From Pseudomonadota bacterium (lineage in GTDB: Bacteria > Pseudomonadota > Gammaproteobacteria > Steroidobacterales > GCA-2729495), in assembly GCA_963204745.1 (NCBI GenBank), contig CAUJHF010000008.1, positions 1 to 33,879 of the forward strand: 33,879 nucleotides of DNA, read 5' to 3'. Shown here one piece after another: positions 31,546-33,879 of this stretch. A program made the translations under genes and the position numbers. The notes under the pieces were generated by a model that had not been told where the DNA came from, ran no database searches, and saw only the letters and a program-made list of their open reading frames with translations. Within the stretch, counting starts at the first letter, position 1, and every line of letters begins with the position of its first letter.

Positions 31546-31571
31546 ATAGGATTGAGCTGCACATGCGTCAA
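31543..31571 (-). promoter_or_regulatory. Sigma-70 promoter of mraZ and the dcw operon
   Basis: On the - strand TTGACG (31571-31566) and TATAGT (31548-31543) are separated by exactly 17 nt, a near-consensus promoter. Transcription should start around 31536, leaving a leader of about 45 nt before the mraZ GTG. It is the only strong promoter I see ahead of the division genes. Confidence 0.85.
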
Positions 31572-31812
31572 CACAAGTGGCAAAAAAAAGCACGGGCGAC
31601 AGAGGCTTAGCGCACGGCAGACAGCGTGCCGGCAGCACTGTGCCGGCAGGTCCGTTCAGAAATCATCGACTTGGGAGGGGTTTCTCGCTGCGGACTCAGT
31701 AGAGCCCGGCGGCACTGGAGAACGCAGGATCGCCTACCGCCCGACGGCGAACCGGACGATCCGCGCAAATCACCAGTGAGCGTGGGGCGATCGCATCGGG
31801 AGAGCTACCCCA
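31572..31812. other. Gap between the mraZ promoter and the MarR gene, no gene seen
   Basis: I see no convincing coding or RNA gene here. The only structures noted are a short direct repeat, GTGCCGGCAG at 31626-31635 and 31640-31649, and complementary GTGGGG/CCCCAC segments (about 31782-31813) near the end of the MarR gene that lack a U-tract. Confidence 0.5.
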
Positions 31813-32265
31813 CTAGCGCCTGGCGTACGGGTCGAATTCCTCTACCGAAACGAGCAGTTTTTCCTCATACCGCTTCAGAAGGTCGTTGACCAGGTCCCGA
31901 AGTTCGGTTTCGAAGCCCAGCACCAGGGGATGACCGGGGGCATGCGTGATCAGGCGAACCCTTCCGTCGTCCGGGTCTGGCGCCTCAACGATGTAGCCAC
32001 GCTGCAAGAACTCCGTTATGACCCGCGATACGGTAGAGGATGGAATACCGAGTGCAGTCGAGATGTCCTTGTTGGTGGTCGGCCGCCCCTCGAAATAGCA
32101 GCGGATGCCGAGGTAGTTGCCGATGCGCAGGTGGTTGATCGTGGTTTCACCGCGGAAATGCTCGGCAAACAGGCGCAGCACTTCGCCCATGAAGACCTGC
32201 AGGTAGTGCACCGACTGAAAGTCGAGGTTTGCGTTAGCAGTATCAATCTTGCTGAACGATGACAT
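31813..32265 (-). CDS. MarR-type winged-helix transcriptional regulator
   Basis: A 150-residue protein with a winged helix-turn-helix at about 60-115: recognition region TTNKDISTALGIPSSTVSRV, followed by RGYIVEAPDPDDGRVRLI whose DDGR wing is typical of MarR proteins. Flanking helices (HYLQVFMGEVLRLFAEHF and LRDLVNDLLKRYEEKLL) would form the dimer interface. No ligand can be inferred. It is divergent from the VPLPA-CTERM gene, so it could control that gene, itself, or both. It lies between mraZ and rnpB, outside the usual dcw set. ATG 32265 has only a weak GAGA upstream. Confidence 0.82.
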   Translation of the reverse strand: MSSFSKIDTANANLDFQSVHYLQVFMGEVLRLFAEHFRGETTINHLRIGNYLGIRCYFEGRPTTNKDISTALGIPSSTVSRVITEFLQRGYIVEAPDPDDGRVRLITHAPGHPLVLGFETELRDLVNDLLKRYEEKLLVSVEEFDPYARR

Positions 32266-32417
32266 TAAGTTATCTCAAGCCAAACAGGAATTTAGGGATT
32301 CTATACAGCAATCCTCCCGGCTCCGAAACTACCCCCCGGTCATTACGGAAAAGCCATATAAAAGATTCCAGCCCTGTTCCGGATAAAGAAAAATACAAGC
32401 GACGTGCTTTGTCAGGA

Positions 32418-32545
32418 GCGGGCCAAAGCTGGGGGATCAAAGCCACACCAGATGCAAATCTGGGACGGAAAGCCACGGGTCCTGACGCACTGTGATCTGC
32501 TCGGAAGAAGCAGGCCGCGGTGAGCGGAAGCGACAGCCGGGCCGC
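32418..32545 (+). ncRNA. Candidate GEMM-I-like (c-di-GMP) riboswitch
   Basis: The leader before the VPLPA-CTERM gene holds a perfect hairpin CCAGAT-GCAA-ATCTGG (32448-32463) with a GNRA tetraloop. It is followed directly by GGACGGAAAGCCACGGGTCC (32462-32481), close to the GEMM-I core GACGCAAAGCC. A second stem can form between CCTG (32481-32484) and CAGG (32511-32514), followed by CCGCGGTGAGCGG, reminiscent of the GEMM 3' segment. Outer pairing GCGG/CCGC (32418-32421 with 32542-32545) is possible. Against it, the 5' strand reads GCCACACC instead of GGCAAACC and one core base differs. Ligand and function are inferred. Confidence 0.5.
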
Positions 32546-32591
32546 CGATACCTCGACAAGTACCTTATCTGCTTTTTTGAGGATATCTGTA

Positions 32592-33284
32592 ATGAAGAAA
32601 GTACTAGCAATAGCAGCCTTGCTCGCCATCGGTGGCGTCGCACAGGCCGCTTCCGTCAGCCACTCGGTAACCGGCAACTGGTCGGGCCTGGTGTCCTGGA
32701 ATCCCGGTCAGTCCGGCGGCAAGGTCATGGAAAGCACCGCAGGTGGCGGACCGGAAATGGTCGTGACCGGCAGCATTACCTATGACGATGTGACCGGCAA
32801 TGTCACGGCACTCTCACTGATTGGCCAGACCTCGATCTCCCAATGGGCCGCCGGTTTCAACAACGTAAGGCTGCAGAACTATTCCTGGACATCGAGCGGC
32901 ACCCAGCTGCTGCTGAATCCCGGCGCCCAGATCGCCTGCGACAAGCTGGGCAATGGTGTATTCAGCACCGGTGCCAGCACGGCCTGCGGACCGGGCTACC
33001 AGAACGGTCAGGGTACCTTCAATCTGCTGACCAGCTGGACCGGCGTGGTACCGGGCGGCATCACCGCCGGCAATCCGCCCGAGTACCTGCCTGAAGCACC
33101 AGGCTTCTCGGGCACCGTGGTCAATGGTGCAGTTTCGATCACTGCCTGGAAGGGCTACAACCCGTTCATTCCGCTCGGCATGAAGGGCACCTACGACCTG
33201 CAGGTCGTTCCGGTCCCGGGTGCCGTCTGGCTGTTCGGTTCGGCACTCGGCCTGCTCGGCTGGGCGCGTCGCAAGGCTGCCTGA
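32592..33284 (+). CDS. Secreted VPLPA/PEP-CTERM-type sorted protein
   Basis: A 230-residue exported protein. The signal peptide is MKKVLAIAALLAIGGVAQA. The C-terminal 25 residues form a sorting signal: VPVPGAVWLFGSALGLLG followed by the basic RRK, the VPLPA-type variant of PEP-CTERM recognised by exosortases in exopolysaccharide-producing bacteria. The middle is rich in Gly, Ser, Thr and Asn, with two cysteines (ACDK, ACGPG) and no enzyme motif I recognise. ATG 32592 is preferred over an in-frame GTG 72 nt upstream because the signal peptide then starts correctly and GAGGA lies 8-9 nt before it. No exosortase gene is in the window. Its leader may be a riboswitch. Confidence 0.88.
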   Translation: MKKVLAIAALLAIGGVAQAASVSHSVTGNWSGLVSWNPGQSGGKVMESTAGGGPEMVVTGSITYDDVTGNVTALSLIGQTSISQWAAGFNNVRLQNYSWTSSGTQLLLNPGAQIACDKLGNGVFSTGASTACGPGYQNGQGTFNLLTSWTGVVPGGITAGNPPEYLPEAPGFSGTVVNGAVSITAWKGYNPFIPLGMKGTYDLQVVPVPGAVWLFGSALGLLGWARRKAA

Positions 33285-33297
33285 GACACCCGACTGT

Positions 33298-33318
33298 AAA
33301 ATCCCGACAGAATCGGGA
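33298..33318 (-). terminator. Terminator for rnpB (- strand)
   Basis: On the - strand TCCCGA-TTCTG-TCGGGA is followed by TTTTA. The stem is 6 bp with a 5-nt loop and a short U-run, about 50 nt beyond the mature 3' end of rnpB. It would also be the first hairpin met on the + strand after the VPLPA gene, but there it lacks a U-run. Confidence 0.6.
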
Positions 33319-33329
33319 GCTTGAGACAG

Positions 33330-33361
33330 ATGGCCGCATCTCCGGATGCGGCCATTTTTTT
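33330..33361 (+). terminator. Terminator of the VPLPA-CTERM gene
   Basis: ATGGCCGCATC (33330-33340) and GATGCGGCCAT (33345-33355) form a perfect 11-bp stem with a TCCG loop, followed by a run of T. It lies 45 nt after the stop codon and ends transcription before the convergent rnpB gene. Confidence 0.92.
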
Positions 33362-33370
33362 GTGGAGAGC

Positions 33371-33731
33371 GAGTCGGCCGATAAGCCGGGTTCTGTCGTG
33401 GACAACCATTCCTCTGGGACTGCTGTCACCAGCAGCCTCAAGCGACCTACCCGGAAGCCCGCGGGGCGACGGTGCCTTCCTTGCGGAATGCTGCTTCCCT
33501 ATTTGGTCTTGCTCCGGGTGGGGTTTACCTAAGCCGCGAAGTGTTGCCACCCGCGCGGTGCGCTCTTACCGCACCTTTTCACCCTTACCGGGGTCTTGCG
33601 ACCCTTAGGCGGTTATTTTCTGTGGCACTTTCCGTAGGCTCGCGCCTCCCAGGCGTTACCTGGCACCCTGCCCGCCGGAGCCCGGACTTTCCTCCCGCGT
33701 GCATGCACGCGAGCGATTGCCTGGCCGACTC
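33371..33731 (-). ncRNA. rnpB: RNase P RNA, bacterial class A
   Basis: The catalytic RNA that matures tRNA 5' ends, about 361 nt. The 5' end GAGTCGGCCAGGCAATCGCT pairs with the 3' end TATCGGCCGACTC to form helix P1. Conserved regions are clear: GGAGGAAAGTCCGGGCTCC near the 5' end and ACAGAACCCGGCTTAT near the 3' end, with GGTAAACCCCACCCGGAGCA between them. Overlapping open frames on both strands are not genes. In Pseudomonas rnpB lies next to mraZ; here two protein genes separate them. Exact ends are estimated from P1. Confidence 0.96.
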
Positions 33732-33739
33732 GCAAGGGA

Positions 33740-33745
33740 AGTATA
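33740..33745 (-). promoter_or_regulatory. -10 element of rnpB
   Basis: TATACT on the - strand lies about 7-9 nt before the RNase P RNA 5' end. No good -35 hexamer is seen at 16-18 nt spacing, so only the -10 is reported. Confidence 0.55.
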
Positions 33746-33777
33746 GGGGCATTCCGGTCTGATACGGGGGAGCGCCC

Positions 33778-33860
33778 GTAGGAGCGGCTTCAGCCGCGAT
33801 CGACGGCGGGGAAGAGCTGGCGGCTGTAGCCGCGCCTACGGGCGCTCCTACGGGCGCTCC
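33778..33860. repeat. REP-like pair upstream of rnpB
   Basis: A direct copy at 33778-33800 and a degenerate inverted copy at 33817-33839 (loop TACA), followed by two partial tails of GGGCGCTCC type at 33840-33860. It belongs to the same family as the clusters at the left end and is the only copy set right of position 8402. Nothing else is recognisable to the right edge. Confidence 0.85.
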
Positions 33861-33879
33861 AGTACCCGGCGGTAAGCCT

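Noticed and set aside
32270-32677. A 135-codon - strand open frame in the MarR/VPLPA gap
   Set aside because: It covers the divergent regulatory gap and the structured leader and shows no protein family features.
33191-33762. Several short open frames within rnpB
   Set aside because: The sequence is RNase P RNA with conserved class A regions; these frames are chance.

Overview
The window reads as a GC-rich gammaproteobacterial chromosome, most likely from the Xanthomonadales/Nevskiales/Steroidobacterales side. Four things suggest this. The dcw cluster has gammaproteobacterial content and order, and its MurE is of the meso-diaminopimelate type (DNPR motif). The type IV pilus genes sit beside coaE-zapD. 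A dciA-type gene lies between lpxC and secA. A family of short palindromes (core GGAGCGGCTTCAGCCGCGAT) fills the looser intergenic gaps. I cannot name a genus from sequence alone.

Left third (1-8192, all + strand): the last codons of pilS, then pilR, pilA, pilB, pilC and pilD, followed by coaE and zapD. PilS/PilR should activate pilA through the sigma-54 promoter visible at 1845-1860. PilA is the major pilin, PilB the extension ATPase, PilC the platform protein and PilD the prepilin peptidase. Palindromic repeats lie between pilR and pilA, between pilB and pilC, after zapD and, unusually, in frame inside pilR.

Middle and right (8392-31490, almost all - strand): read in the direction of transcription, mraZ-rsmH-ftsL-ftsI-murE-murF-mraY-murD-ftsW-murG-murC-murB-ddl-ftsQ-ftsA-ftsZ-lpxC, then an M23 peptidase gene, secA and a mutT-like Nudix gene. 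From rsmH to ftsA nearly every junction is a 1-8 nt stop/start overlap or a gap of a few bases, so this is one tightly coupled wall-synthesis and division operon. It starts at a good sigma-70 promoter overlapped by 10-bp-spaced MraZ boxes. A dciA-type helicase-loader gene (+ strand) overlaps the end of lpxC convergently.

Right end (31813-33879): a MarR-type regulator (- strand), a 326-bp divergent gap holding a candidate GEMM-I-like (c-di-GMP) leader RNA, a secreted VPLPA/PEP-CTERM-type protein (+ strand), back-to-back terminators, and the RNase P RNA gene rnpB (- strand) followed by another repeat pair.

Most of the window is conserved housekeeping sequence and I see no unknown multigene defence or mobile system. 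The most interesting items are the repeat array translated inside PilR, the candidate riboswitch before the surface-protein gene, a repeat that supplies the stop codon of mutT, and a secA TTG start nested with an out-of-frame AUG-stop micro-ORF.
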